Shown in pieces: positions 24,650 through 33,834 of a stretch of 64,000 bases of DNA. The position numbers were made by a program, and so were the translations under genes. The DNA comes from Methanofollis fontis (lineage in GTDB: Archaea; Halobacteriota; Methanomicrobia; Methanomicrobiales; Methanofollaceae). The stretch's first letter is position 1. Each line of letters starts with the position of its first letter. The DNA lies in the NCBI RefSeq assembly GCF_004297185.1, contig NZ_PGCL01000001.1, positions 248,001 to 312,000 of the forward strand, read 5' to 3'. The notes beneath the pieces are model-generated. The model was not told the origin of the DNA. It saw nothing but the letters and a program-made list of their open reading frames with translations, and searched no databases.

Positions 24650-25243
24650 ATGGACGAGATCAGGGCTCATGTGCAGGCGGCGCTCGGGGAGGCCGGCGCC
24701 CACGGCCTCGACCACACCCTCCGGGTCACCAGCCTCTGCGAGGAGATCGGGCGGGCCGAGGAGGCAGATATGGAGATCCTCATCACCGCCGCCCTCTTCC
24801 ACGACATCGCCCGCCCCCTGGAAAAGGAAACAGGCATCCCCCACGAGGAGGAGGGGGCGCGGATCGCCGCCGATTACCTCCGCTCCAGGGGCTGGGACGA
24901 ACGGCGGGTGGAGGCGGTCGCCGCCGCCGTCCGCACCCACCGCTACCGCTCGGACCGCCGACCCGGGGGTCTGGAGGCGCAGATCCTCTCTGACGCCGAC
25001 AAGCTCGACGCCATGGGGGCGGTCGGGATCGCCCGCACCTTCCTCAGGGCCGGCGAGCACGGCGGCGGGATCCCGGACGGCACCGAACACATCCACGAGA
25101 AACTCCTGAACCTCCGGGAGCGGATCCGCACCCCGGCCGCGCGGGAGATCGCCGAACAGCGGCACGCCTTCCTGGAGGAGTTTGTCGGAAGGCTGGAAGG
25201 GGAGATGGGGGCGGATCAGCCCTCCGCACCCCTCCGGAAATAG
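24650..25243 (+). CDS. HD-domain hydrolase
   Basis: A 197-residue protein of the HD superfamily. Metal ligands are H in GAHGLDHTLRV (~22), HD in AALFHDIARP (~55), and D in ILSDADKLDAMG (~123); KLDAMG is characteristic of the YpgQ/YedJ-type phosphohydrolases that cleave nucleotide or other phosphates. ATG 24650 begins the fold; the longer open frame from 24578 would pass through the TetR operator and is unlikely. The last 28 nt overlap the 3' end of the convergent histidine kinase gene. Confidence 0.85.
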   Translation: MDEIRAHVQAALGEAGAHGLDHTLRVTSLCEEIGRAEEADMEILITAALFHDIARPLEKETGIPHEEEGARIAADYLRSRGWDERRVEAVAAAVRTHRYRSDRRPGGLEAQILSDADKLDAMGAVGIARTFLRAGEHGGGIPDGTEHIHEKLLNLRERIRTPAAREIAEQRHAFLEEFVGRLEGEMGADQPSAPLRK

Positions 25244-27069
25244 CCGGGGGGCACCCGGATCACAAACCGCGCCCCCTCACCCGGGGTGCCGCACTCCTCG
25301 ATCGCCGCCCCGGTGATCGCCAGGATCTCCTGCACCAGATAGAGCCCGAGGCCATGGTTCCGGCCATACCCCTGCCTGAAGATCAGGCCCTTTTCCTCCT
25401 CCGCCACCCCCTCGCCATCGTCCTGGCAGACGATCGAGAGTGCACCGTCCTCCCCGGCCTCCGCGGAGAAGCGGATGGAGGTCACGTGCCCGCCGTGGAT
25501 CACGGCATTGTCCATGAGGTTCGAAAACACCCTGGGCAGCATCGGGTCGGCATAGACCTGCACCCCCTCCAGGTCCGCCGTCACCGCCACGCCTGCGAAC
25601 TGCGGTGAGGAGCGGGCATACCTCTGGATGATCTCCCCGGGTGACTGCCAGAGCGGTTGTTTCACTCCCATGTCCTGGTAGTCCCGGCTGAACTCGATGT
25701 CCTGCCTGATACCGGAGAGCAACGCCCCCAGGTTCTCCAGATAGAGCGTGCGTTTTTCCTCCGGGGAGTCCGCGATCAGCTCCAGGTACATCACCGCCGC
25801 CGTCACTTCGTTCATGATGTCGTGGCGGGTGATGCTGTTGAGAATATTCAGCTTCTGGTTCGCCCGCTCCAGGGCCGCCGCCGCCCGTTTCCGCTCGGTG
25901 ATGTCCTCTCCCAAACTGAGGGTGCCGGTGACCGCACCAGACTCGTCCCTGAGCAGGGCAGTATGCCAGAGGATCTGGCGCTCCTCCCCGCCGGCGGTGA
26001 TCACCCGTCCCTCCACCTCCTGCCCGGCAGCCCCATCCCCGGCCATCAACCGGAAAAAGAGCGTTCGCATCTCCTCCCGGCCTTCGGGCGGCAAGAAGCG
26101 CTCGAACCAGTCGGCTCCGACCATCTCCTCCCCGGCATACCCCAGGATCTCGCACGCCCGGCGGTTGACCAGGCGCACCCGCCCCTCACGGTCGAGCACC
26201 AGGAAGATCACGCCGGAGACCGAGAGATACTGCCCCAGGCGGTTGCGCTCCTCCCGCACCTCCCGCTCCCGCTCGGCCAGGTCCCGGAAGATCACCTGAT
26301 AGGGCCTCCGGAGACCGGTGACCACCACCCCCTGGTAGATCAGGGCAAAGGAGACGATCTTGCAGAGGTGGCCAACCAGGTTCGAGAAACCGTAGACGCT
26401 CACATAGAAGGTGAAGGCCAGTTCGGCGGCGATAGAAAACCCGATCGCCAGCAGCACCAGCGAAAAGACGCGGGGCTCGAAGGCGGACCGGTGCCGCCAG
26501 AGGAGGAGGGCGGAGAGGGCGAAGAGGGCGGAGATCAGGTACTCGCTCCCAACCTTGAACGGGGTCAGCCCCGAGCCCACGATATAGCAGTCCGGGAAGA
26601 GGCCGGCAAAGATCAGGACGAGCAGCAGCAGGCTGACGGCGGCATATACCAGGAATTCGATTCCGGGGCGCACCCACCGCCCGAAGAGCAGGGCGGCGGT
26701 GACCAGGGTGACCGACTCCAGGTAGCGGGCGGCGATCCAGAGCTGCGTCGGGAGGTTGGCGTCATACCCCACAAAGATGTTCATGCCCGCATAGGCCAGG
26801 GTGTGGACCAGGTCGATCCCGCCGATGAAGAGGTAGGCCACCCCGATGAAGAGGAGATAGGTGTTGTCGATATAGGCGCGGCTGTTCCAGGCGATGATGA
26901 AGATAGCACCGGCGATGAGGATGCTGAAGAGTTCGGCCAGGGTATGGAAGAGCAGATAACTGTAGAGGGATGTGAGGGCCGTCAGCGCCAGAAAAAGGCA
27001 GAGCACTCCGAAAAACAGGCGGTCACCGGCATCATTCCCGGACGGGAGGGGCGGAGAGGCGGCGGTCAT
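25216..27069 (-). CDS. MASE3-PAS sensor histidine kinase
   Basis: A 617-residue membrane sensor. Seven helices at ~15-270 form a MASE3 domain (FHTLAELFSILIAGAIF, IGVAYLFIGGIDLVHTLAY, LWIAARYLESVTL). A PAS domain at ~290-405 is followed by the dimerisation helix with phosphoacceptor His in NSITRHDIMNEVTAA, then the HATPase with VFSNLMDNAVIHGG (N box), CQDDGEGV and YGRNHGLGLYLVQEI. Its ATG overlaps the stop of the response-regulator gene (ATGA at 27066), so the two are one two-component operon. The ligand is unknown. A related kinase is at 55285-57054. Confidence 0.92.
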   Translation of the reverse strand: MTAASPPLPSGNDAGDRLFFGVLCLFLALTALTSLYSYLLFHTLAELFSILIAGAIFIIAWNSRAYIDNTYLLFIGVAYLFIGGIDLVHTLAYAGMNIFVGYDANLPTQLWIAARYLESVTLVTAALLFGRWVRPGIEFLVYAAVSLLLLVLIFAGLFPDCYIVGSGLTPFKVGSEYLISALFALSALLLWRHRSAFEPRVFSLVLLAIGFSIAAELAFTFYVSVYGFSNLVGHLCKIVSFALIYQGVVVTGLRRPYQVIFRDLAEREREVREERNRLGQYLSVSGVIFLVLDREGRVRLVNRRACEILGYAGEEMVGADWFERFLPPEGREEMRTLFFRLMAGDGAAGQEVEGRVITAGGEERQILWHTALLRDESGAVTGTLSLGEDITERKRAAAALERANQKLNILNSITRHDIMNEVTAAVMYLELIADSPEEKRTLYLENLGALLSGIRQDIEFSRDYQDMGVKQPLWQSPGEIIQRYARSSPQFAGVAVTADLEGVQVYADPMLPRVFSNLMDNAVIHGGHVTSIRFSAEAGEDGALSIVCQDDGEGVAEEEKGLIFRQGYGRNHGLGLYLVQEILAITGAAIEECGTPGEGARFVIRVPPGYFRRGAEG

Positions 27070-28775
27070 GCCCCCTCCAGAGGGCGGCGGGCCGGCACCT
27101 GTTCAGGATCAGGGAAACGGACAGAGACCGCTGTTCCCCCCTCCCTGACGACGGAGAGGCTGCCATGGAGCCCTGACCGGACAAGCTGGAGGACGCCCTC
27201 CGGGATCTCCCGGCCATCCCCACCCTCCACCGTCAGGAGATACCCCTCGATACCCCTCTGCAGCCCGATGCGGAGCCGCATCCCGGCCCCATCCCGCAGG
27301 GCGGAGGTGATCAGTTCGTTCAGCACCAGAGTGACGGCGATCGCCGTCTCCTGGTCGAGGCTGATCTCCTCCACGTCCAGGTCATGGGCCCCCGCGCCAG
27401 GGCACGCCGCCGCCAGCGCACTGAAATGGGGGCGCATCTCCACCCGCCCGTTTTTAGTGCTCTCATAGACCAATGAGAGCGCCCGCACCCTGCCTTCGCA
27501 CTCCTTCAGGTGCGCCTCCGCATCCCCGGGATCAGAGGCGTCCGGCCGGATCAGCCCGGAGAGGGCCCGGAGGCCCTTCAGCACCCGGCGATCGGCCCCC
27601 CCAAGAAGGGCGGATTTCTCCTTGAGGGTTTCGAGGAGATCATCCTCGGTCTGTCTGCGCTGCGTGGTCTCGACGCAGAAGACAACGGTGGTGAGGTCGT
27701 GGGTGACGGAATCATGGTCCACGACCGCCGAGAGGTCGAGGCGATAGGCCGATCCGTCCGGGCGGACGGCCGACACCTCGCCGTGCCACTTCCCGTCCGA
27801 GCGGAGGGCCGGGGAGATCGTCTCTTCCCAGACGTCCCGACTCAGGATGTCCGCGAGATGGACCGTCGTCGCCGGATCCAGACCCATGATCCCCCTGGCG
27901 GCGTCGTTGAGAAAGGTGACCGAACCGTCCTGTTGTGCGATCAGGCAACCGACAAAGACCGACTCAAGGGTGCGCTTGAGGAGGCACTGTTTCCTCTGCT
28001 CTGTCGAGGGGCGGGCGACGGCGACATACATCCAGATCGCACCCGAACTCTCGGCGATCGGGGAGATGGAGAGGTCGATCGGGACCGTCATCCCGTCCTT
28101 TCGCAGGCACCGAAACGGAAAATGGTCGAGGCGGTTTCCCCCGTGAATATGGGCCGCGATCTCCCGGGCGTCCGCCTCACACCCCCGTGGGATCCATTCG
28201 TTGATCTGCCGCCCCACGGCCTCCCGGGCGGGAACCCCGGTGAGGAGGGATATCGCCGGGTTCCAGGAGGTGACGGTGCCGTCCGGAGTGAAAAAGACGA
28301 TCAGGTCGTCCGAGGTATGAAAGACCCGGCAGATCAGGCCATGCTCCCGTTCCCGCGCCGCCTCCGCACGCTGCCGCCCCACGGCGTTCCGGATCAGGTG
28401 GGCGAGTTCGGCAGAGGTCACCTCCAGATCAGGTCCCTTGCGGTGGTAGCCGGCGGCACCCATCCCGAGCGCCCGGCGGATCAGGTCGTCGTGGGAAAAA
28501 CCAGTGCTGAGGATGAATGGCATGTGGGGGTGATGCTCCTGAACGTGATCGAGAAAACAGAGCCCATCCATCACCGGCATACGGTAGTCAGAGACCACGG
28601 CATCATAGATGCGCTCGTCCAGCAGGCGAAGGGCGCGATCGCCGGATCGTGCGGTTTCAACGCGTATATCCCCGGTCTCCTCGAGATAGCACTTTGTCAG
28701 GTCGAGAAAATCGGGATCGTCATCGATCACCAGCACTGTTATCGGCCTGGAGGGAGAATCGGCGTCAGGAACCAT
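27066..28775 (-). CDS. Response regulator with PAS domains and degenerate kinase-like end
   Basis: A 569-residue protein: receiver domain at ~10-125 (VLVIDDDPDFLDL; phosphoacceptor Asp in DAVVSDYRMPVMDG; STGFSHDD), PAS domain(s) at ~150-385, and a C-terminal HisKA_2/HATPase-like region. The stretch that normally holds the phosphoacceptor His (E-x-HHRVKNN in the family) reads LLGGADRRVLKGLRALSGL, without His; the N box ends as LVLNELITSALRDG. The C-terminus may therefore bind but not transfer phosphate. ATG 28775 follows GGACGTGAT. It is the upstream gene of the pair with the MASE3 kinase. Confidence 0.88.
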   Translation of the reverse strand: MVPDADSPSRPITVLVIDDDPDFLDLTKCYLEETGDIRVETARSGDRALRLLDERIYDAVVSDYRMPVMDGLCFLDHVQEHHPHMPFILSTGFSHDDLIRRALGMGAAGYHRKGPDLEVTSAELAHLIRNAVGRQRAEAAREREHGLICRVFHTSDDLIVFFTPDGTVTSWNPAISLLTGVPAREAVGRQINEWIPRGCEADAREIAAHIHGGNRLDHFPFRCLRKDGMTVPIDLSISPIAESSGAIWMYVAVARPSTEQRKQCLLKRTLESVFVGCLIAQQDGSVTFLNDAARGIMGLDPATTVHLADILSRDVWEETISPALRSDGKWHGEVSAVRPDGSAYRLDLSAVVDHDSVTHDLTTVVFCVETTQRRQTEDDLLETLKEKSALLGGADRRVLKGLRALSGLIRPDASDPGDAEAHLKECEGRVRALSLVYESTKNGRVEMRPHFSALAAACPGAGAHDLDVEEISLDQETAIAVTLVLNELITSALRDGAGMRLRIGLQRGIEGYLLTVEGGDGREIPEGVLQLVRSGLHGSLSVVREGGTAVSVRFPDPEQVPARRPLEGA

Positions 28776-29001
28776 GCGTGTATCACGTCCGGGGGACCGG
28801 CAGCGGTGCGGCGCGATCCATACACCCATGTGAGGGCACCACCCAATAAAGGTTGTTTATCAGGTATTTCCCGCCGAACGCACGATCCAGAGGGGGCTCC
28901 TGGCGCATTCTGCGACAATGCAGAGAGCACATGGGCCGGGCCGCACTTTCGCACCCCGCACACGCCTCCCCCTGATAACGGTCGGAGGCCCACCACCACC
29001 C

Positions 29002-29619
29002 ATGGAGGACTCCTATCCGTTCCCCCTGTATTTCAGGCGCCAGACTTTCACCGTCGTCATCGCCGGGGCCGACCTGATCGCACCCTCGGTGCAGGGTTTC
29101 TGCCGCCGGCGGGGGGTCTACCCCATCTACATCTGTGGCAGGCGTCACCCCCTCCTGGACGTGCTGAGCGGGGGGATGGGCAACGCCCTGGTCCGCCCGG
29201 TCCCGGACGCCGCGGGGGTGCTCGCAGAACTGGAGGGGATCGGGCGGGGGGCAGCGGTGATCGAGTACGATCCCGCCTGGCCTGAGGAGGACGGGGACGC
29301 CGCCGGATGCCTGGCCGTCCGCCTCCGCTGCCTGGTCCACGAGGGAGGGGCCACCATCGTGCTCGTGACCACCCGCCCGGACGCCGCCGCCCTGGACCTG
29401 ATCGCACCGGCCGACCGGGGATATTACCTGGAGACGATCCCGGTGAACCGGCGGGGGCAGGACCTGCCGCCCGAGCAGACGAGCCTCGCCGACTACGGGG
29501 TGCAGGGGTTCAGCCCCCCGACCAGCCCTCCGCGACCTCCAGCAGGTCCAGGGGGCGCTCCTCCACGACCGCCACCTCCCCGGCATACACCTGCCCGCTC
29601 CCGCCGTCCAGGGAGATGA
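29002..29619 (+). CDS. Orphan methanogen protein, paralogue of 36280
   Basis: A 205-residue cytosolic protein of unknown family. Residues ~5-140 align with the protein at 36280-36762 (shared outline F/I-RR-x-TFT, VYPIYICGRRHPLLD / PVYFCGRTRPVLD, V-EYDP / VEHDP, VTTRPD / VATRQD). Its strand-helix pattern recalls a Rossmann or RecA-like fold without an obvious P-loop. The last ~36 residues are a Pro/Arg/Ala tail read across the 3' end of the convergent PPDK-like gene (overlap 110 nt) and may be an accidental extension after the loss of an earlier stop. Not seen as part of a known pathway. Confidence 0.6.
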   Translation: MEDSYPFPLYFRRQTFTVVIAGADLIAPSVQGFCRRRGVYPIYICGRRHPLLDVLSGGMGNALVRPVPDAAGVLAELEGIGRGAAVIEYDPAWPEEDGDAAGCLAVRLRCLVHEGGATIVLVTTRPDAAALDLIAPADRGYYLETIPVNRRGQDLPPEQTSLADYGVQGFSPPTSPPRPPAGPGGAPPRPPPPRHTPARSRRPGR

Positions 29620-31087
29620 CGTCCCCCTCGGAGAGGGACTCACCCCCGATCAGGCAGCGGTGGTTTTTCCGGTCGATGCTCAGACCCGCACAGTTCACGA
29701 TGCAGACCCGCCCCATCTGGCGGGCGACCACGGCGGCATGGGAGGTCCGCGACCCCCGGGCAGTGAGCACGCCCGCCGAGAGCCCGACCACCGGCAGATC
29801 GTCCGGGGAGAGGATATCGCAGACATAGATCACCGGACCCCGTTCGGCCGCCCGCTCCGCCGTCTCCGCCGAGAACACCGCCGCACCCGAGACGACACCG
29901 CCCGAGGCCGGTGTTCCGGCGGCGAGCGGAGGGGTGTCCGGCACCGGCACCCGCACCAGGAGGGTGTCCAGGTCCACCTCCCGGAGGCGCTCGCGCCCCT
30001 CGGCGGCGGTGATCACCCCCTCCCGCCAGAGGTCGACGGCGATCCGGAGGGCGGCCAGCGGCGCCCGTTTGCCGCTCCGCGTCTGGAGCAGATAGAGGGC
30101 GCCCTCCTGCACCGTGAACTCGAAGTCCTGCATATCCCGGAAATGCGCCTCCAGGATCCGGGCTGTCCCGGCGATCCGGCGGCAGACCTCGGGCATCGTG
30201 CGGCGCAGCCCCTCCTCGGAGGCGGCTGAGACGGCGCCCGAGACCACGTCCTCCCCCTGCGCCCCGAAGGCGAAGTCCACCAGGGCCCCGGGCTCCCCGG
30301 TCCAGGGGTTGCGGCTGAAGCCCACGCCGGCACCCGAACGCGGCCCGATGTTTCCGAAGACCATCGCCTGCACGCAGACGGCGGTGCCCCCCCCGTCGCG
30401 GATCAGGTTCATCTGGCGGTAGGAGAGCGCCCTCGGCCGCATCCAGGACTCGAGCACCGCCACCGTCGCCGCCGTCAGCTGGGCATGGGCGTCCGCCGGG
30501 AATGCCGCCTCCCCCTCCTCCTCCACGGCCGCCCGGACAAGATCCCGGAGCGAGAACGAGTCCAGCCCGGCCAGGGAGGGGACGCCCGCCGCCTGAAGCG
30601 CCCGCTGCTGGAGCCCGGCATAGACGGCGGGGTCGCGGCCGAGCACCGTGGTGCCGAAGTTCTGCACGAACCGCCAGCAGGAGTTCCAGGCAAACCGCGG
30701 GTTGCCGGTCAGGGCGATGAGGCCGCGCACCGCATCCGGGGTGAGCCCGACGTCCAGCACCGTCTCCATGATCCCGGGCATCGAGAGGGGGGCGCCCGAA
30801 CGGACCGAGACCAGGAGGGGACGGGCGCCGCCGAACGAGAGATCGGTGGCCTCCTCCAGGAAGGCGATCCCCCGCCCGAGCAGCCCGGGGACGTCGGGGG
30901 GGAGCACGCCGCCGTCCCGGTGGAACTCCTCGCAGATCTCCACGTTCAGCACGAATCCCGGCGGCACCGGTATGCCCAGGGCGGCCATCTCTGCCAGCCC
31001 CGCCGCCTTGTTCCCGAAGGCGCCGGCCGGCACCGGTTCGCGGGCCGTATGCCCGAACATCGCCATACGGGGCATCTCTTCCCTCAC
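29510..31087 (-). CDS. Pyruvate phosphate dikinase-like protein lacking the PEP domain
   Basis: A 525-residue protein matching the N-terminal 60% of PPDK: ATP-grasp domain (FGNKAAGLAEMAALGIPVPPG; LVSVRSGAPLSMPGIMETV; NPRFAWNSCWRFVQ; MVFGNIGPRSGAGVGFSRNP; FAFGAQGEDVVSG; MQDFEFTV; LLQTRSGKRA), then the swivelling phosphohistidine domain (LTARGSRTSHAAVVARQMG, catalytic His at ~450). It stops at DGGSGQVYAGEV, just before the PEP/pyruvate TIM barrel, which is absent. Its phospho-acceptor cannot be pyruvate on the same chain. GTG 31087 (GGTGAAGGAGT before it) or ATG 31075. It lies 13 nt downstream of the PhoU-like gene, so both form an operon. Confidence 0.88.
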   Translation of the reverse strand: MREEMPRMAMFGHTAREPVPAGAFGNKAAGLAEMAALGIPVPPGFVLNVEICEEFHRDGGVLPPDVPGLLGRGIAFLEEATDLSFGGARPLLVSVRSGAPLSMPGIMETVLDVGLTPDAVRGLIALTGNPRFAWNSCWRFVQNFGTTVLGRDPAVYAGLQQRALQAAGVPSLAGLDSFSLRDLVRAAVEEEGEAAFPADAHAQLTAATVAVLESWMRPRALSYRQMNLIRDGGGTAVCVQAMVFGNIGPRSGAGVGFSRNPWTGEPGALVDFAFGAQGEDVVSGAVSAASEEGLRRTMPEVCRRIAGTARILEAHFRDMQDFEFTVQEGALYLLQTRSGKRAPLAALRIAVDLWREGVITAAEGRERLREVDLDTLLVRVPVPDTPPLAAGTPASGGVVSGAAVFSAETAERAAERGPVIYVCDILSPDDLPVVGLSAGVLTARGSRTSHAAVVARQMGRVCIVNCAGLSIDRKNHRCLIGGESLSEGDVISLDGGSGQVYAGEVAVVEERPLDLLEVAEGWSGG

Positions 31088-31100
31088 ACTCCTTCACCCC

Positions 31101-33041
31101 CTACCTGCTGAAGCTCTCCAGCGTCATATCCCGCATGATATGGGCGGCCTTGCGCTGGGCGTTGGTCGCCCGCTCAATGCTGCATGCGCACTCCATGGCG
31201 AGCCAGAACTCCCGGCAGCCGCCCCCCCTCGCATACAGCGCCTTCTGAAACCCCCTCAGCGCCTCGTCGCACTCCTCCTCGAGCAGGATCAGGCGGTCGA
31301 TCGAGGAGAGCAGCGGCTTCATATCGGCTCTGCTCCCGCTCTGGTGGAACTCGCCGGCGGCCATGACCATCCGCAGCAGTTCGCGGCTCCCCTCCAGGGC
31401 GATCCCGGCAAGGCTGGCGAGTTCGGCGACCACCCCCGCATCGGCCTCGAAGGACCGGGGCAGGGAGGTGTAAAAGGAGGTCTGCTCAAGGGCGTCGATG
31501 ACGTCGTCCATTGTGCCGATGAGGGGGGCGAAGAAGGTGGATACGTTCATCCGTTCGGCGAGCGAACGCACCGAACTGACGATGCCGTCGGCGCTGCGCT
31601 CCCATTCCTTCACCCGCCGGGCACTGCGGGCAAGCCCCTCGCCGTCCGCCCCGCTCATCACCGAGAGGAAGGAGGCCTGAAGGTCGGTGGCCGCCTCGAC
31701 GACATAGGTGGCGTGCTCCTCGCAGAGGTCGATGAGGCGTTCGTGGACCGACCTGAAGTAGCGGGCCAGATCGGCCCTGATCTCGTCCTGGATCAGGAGG
31801 TGCGAGCGCCGCTCCGCCAGCCCCTCCTTCGCCGTCCTGAGCACGCCCTTGATGAACTCCACGGCGTTCTCCCGCCCCAGGATCCGGTGGAGGGGCTCGC
31901 CGTAGCGCATGTTCGTGCTCCCCACCACCTCCAGGGCACTGTAGATCAGGGTCTCCCCGCCGAGCTGGAGAAAGGCGCGGTGCCCGATCTCGTTCTCGGC
32001 CGCCCACCCGAGCACGGCCAGCACGTCCTGCCTGGGCAGGAAATAGCGGAGGCGTTTGCGGGCGCGGTTCCAGTCGATGAGAAAGACAAGCCTGGAGCCG
32101 AGGTGACGGAGAAACGCCTGCAGGTCCTCCCCGTCCCGGGCGGCATAGGTGCCGGTGGTCATCAGGTAGGTGCCCTTCTCAAAGCCCTCGCCGGCCGCAC
32201 GGGAGCGGGTGTCCTCCCAGTCCATCTCCCACCCCTCGAAGAGGCCCCGGAAGAAGTCCAGCCTGGGCATGTGGATATCGGTATAGACCACCGATGCCCG
32301 GCGGTCCCGCACATAGATGACGAGCACGTGGGCGTCGGTGAGCCCGATGTCGTTCTGGATCACCAGGCGGTCGTCGGTGCGGGTGGCGGTGGTGCCGAGA
32401 CCCGGATGATCGAACTTCAGGGAAGCGGTGCGGTTGAGCCCGGCCATGAACGCCGCCACCAGGGGGCGATCGGCGTCCTTGAGCAGGGAGGCGCGTGCCC
32501 CATCGATCGTCTCGGAGGCGAGGCCCGCCTGGAGGGCGTTCAGCCGCCGGTGCAGGTCGAGCACCAGCAGGTGGAGGCTGTCGCCGGCGGTGCGGTCCCC
32601 GGAGGTGAGGCGCCGGATCGTCTCGCCGCTCAGGATCTCGTTTTCGGCGGCGGGCAGATCGGCGAGGAGGGCGGAGAGCCGCGCTTCGAGCGCCCCGTCC
32701 CCCTCCTCCCCCATCAGCACCGGGCGGGCCATCGTCACCATCGCCTCCCTGACGGCGGCCATGATCTCGGCAGCGGCCGGGATGCGGTAGGTATCCGGGC
32801 CCGGGCGTTCGGCGCCGGCGACGACCTGGTCGAGGAGGGCGTTCTCGACCCCGGCCGCCTCCCGCTCACCCCTGAGCCCGGACCACTCCTCCTCGGGGGC
32901 GTCGGCGTGCGCCTTCGCCGCCTGAAGGAGCGTAAAATAGTATTTTACCCGGCCGTTCGCAACGAGAGCGGCATTCACATACTCAGGGATCAGGATATCC
33001 GATTCGCCGATCTCCCGGATGATCGAGGTCTTTCCGGTCAT
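31101..33041 (-). CDS. Large protein with C-terminal PhoU/DUF47-like domain
   Basis: A 646-residue cytosolic protein. Residues 1-430 are unrecognised: a helical N-terminus (TGKTSIIREIGESDILIPEYV), then an alpha/beta part with HVLVIYVRDRRASVVYTDIH and LVFLIDWNRARKRLRY. Residues ~440-646 form helical bundles with the PhoU/DUF47 pattern (RRVKEWERSADGIVSSVRSL; APLIGTMDDVIDALEQ). DUF47 proteins accompany phosphate transporters. It is expressed with the truncated PPDK-like protein downstream, so both may act on phosphoryl transfer or phosphate sensing. A shared TATA box (33085-33092) lies 44 nt upstream of ATG 33041. Confidence 0.72.
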   Translation of the reverse strand: MTGKTSIIREIGESDILIPEYVNAALVANGRVKYYFTLLQAAKAHADAPEEEWSGLRGEREAAGVENALLDQVVAGAERPGPDTYRIPAAAEIMAAVREAMVTMARPVLMGEEGDGALEARLSALLADLPAAENEILSGETIRRLTSGDRTAGDSLHLLVLDLHRRLNALQAGLASETIDGARASLLKDADRPLVAAFMAGLNRTASLKFDHPGLGTTATRTDDRLVIQNDIGLTDAHVLVIYVRDRRASVVYTDIHMPRLDFFRGLFEGWEMDWEDTRSRAAGEGFEKGTYLMTTGTYAARDGEDLQAFLRHLGSRLVFLIDWNRARKRLRYFLPRQDVLAVLGWAAENEIGHRAFLQLGGETLIYSALEVVGSTNMRYGEPLHRILGRENAVEFIKGVLRTAKEGLAERRSHLLIQDEIRADLARYFRSVHERLIDLCEEHATYVVEAATDLQASFLSVMSGADGEGLARSARRVKEWERSADGIVSSVRSLAERMNVSTFFAPLIGTMDDVIDALEQTSFYTSLPRSFEADAGVVAELASLAGIALEGSRELLRMVMAAGEFHQSGSRADMKPLLSSIDRLILLEEECDEALRGFQKALYARGGGCREFWLAMECACSIERATNAQRKAAHIMRDMTLESFSR

Positions 33042-33084
33042 GGTCCCGCACCCCCAGGCATCGGAGAGAACAACCCCTCCCATA

Positions 33085-33092
33085 CTATATAG
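33085..33092. promoter_or_regulatory. Bidirectional TATA box
   Basis: The palindrome CTATATAG lies between the divergent PhoU-like (start 33041) and flavodoxin (start 33157) genes. On either strand it would place a transcript start ~25 nt downstream, giving leaders of ~20 nt (minus) and ~43 nt (plus). Confidence 0.45.
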
Positions 33093-33156
33093 GTGTCGGA
33101 GGGGGGACGCAAAGGTCCATTACCCGCCACATCCCCTGCTGTATCAGGTGAGAAGG

Positions 33157-33669
33157 ATGGGGAAGAGTGTGCTCGTCACCTATGCAAGCCGCACCGGCAC
33201 CACGGCCGAGATCGCGGCGACGATCGGAGAGGAACTGGAGCGGCACGGGCTGACGGCGGAGGTGGTCGGCACCGACAGGGCCGGCGCACTCGGAGGATAC
33301 CGGGCGGTGGTCATCGGCAGCCCGGTGTATATGGGAAAACTCCTGCCCGATATCCGGCGGTTCGCCGGGGCGCGGGCCGACGACCTCGCCGCCCTCCCGG
33401 TCGCCGGTTTTGTCGTCGGCATACCCCTCGCAGAACCCACCCCGGAAAACCGGGAACGCGCCCAATCGCTCCTGAACGAGGCGATCAGCCCGACCAGGGC
33501 CAGGGACGTCGGGCTCTTTGCCGGCCGCCTCGATCCCGACCACCTCTCATTTGTGCAGAGGACGATCTGCACGATGATGAAGGCGGAGTTCGGGGACTTC
33601 AGGAACGAGGAGGCGATCCGCACCTGGGCTGCGGGGCTGCCGGCGGTGCTCGGGCTTGAGGGGGACTGA
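33157..33669 (+). CDS. Flavodoxin-domain protein
   Basis: A 170-residue flavodoxin of the protoporphyrinogen-oxidase (HemG)-like type. The FMN phosphate loop is VTYASRTGTTAEIA at ~5-18, followed by AVVIGSPVYMGKLLPD near 52-67, the loop over the isoalloxazine ring. Methanogen members transfer electrons in anaerobic redox reactions. AGGTGA sits 5 nt before ATG 33157. It is divergent from the PhoU-like/PPDK-like operon, and its partner is unknown. Confidence 0.85.
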   Translation: MGKSVLVTYASRTGTTAEIAATIGEELERHGLTAEVVGTDRAGALGGYRAVVIGSPVYMGKLLPDIRRFAGARADDLAALPVAGFVVGIPLAEPTPENRERAQSLLNEAISPTRARDVGLFAGRLDPDHLSFVQRTICTMMKAEFGDFRNEEAIRTWAAGLPAVLGLEGD

Positions 33670-33834
33670 AGGCAGGAAAAAACCACAGATCAAAACGACC
33701 GCCTTAAAAACATACCAACACGCACACACGCATTGCGCACAGAATACCCGAGGATACGGGCCGGCAGATGAGAACCATCGGAAGTAACCACAACCATTAT
33801 CCTATCCCATTACCATCATTCGCCGGTGATAAAA

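Noticed and set aside
25657-27468. 603-codon frame opposite the MASE3 kinase
   Set aside because: Antisense to a gene with all kinase motifs; composition is that of a reversed hydrophobic protein.
30648-33092. 814-codon frame opposite the PPDK-like and PhoU-like genes
   Set aside because: Antisense shadow of two genes with recognisable motifs; runs across their boundary without any start signal or family resemblance.
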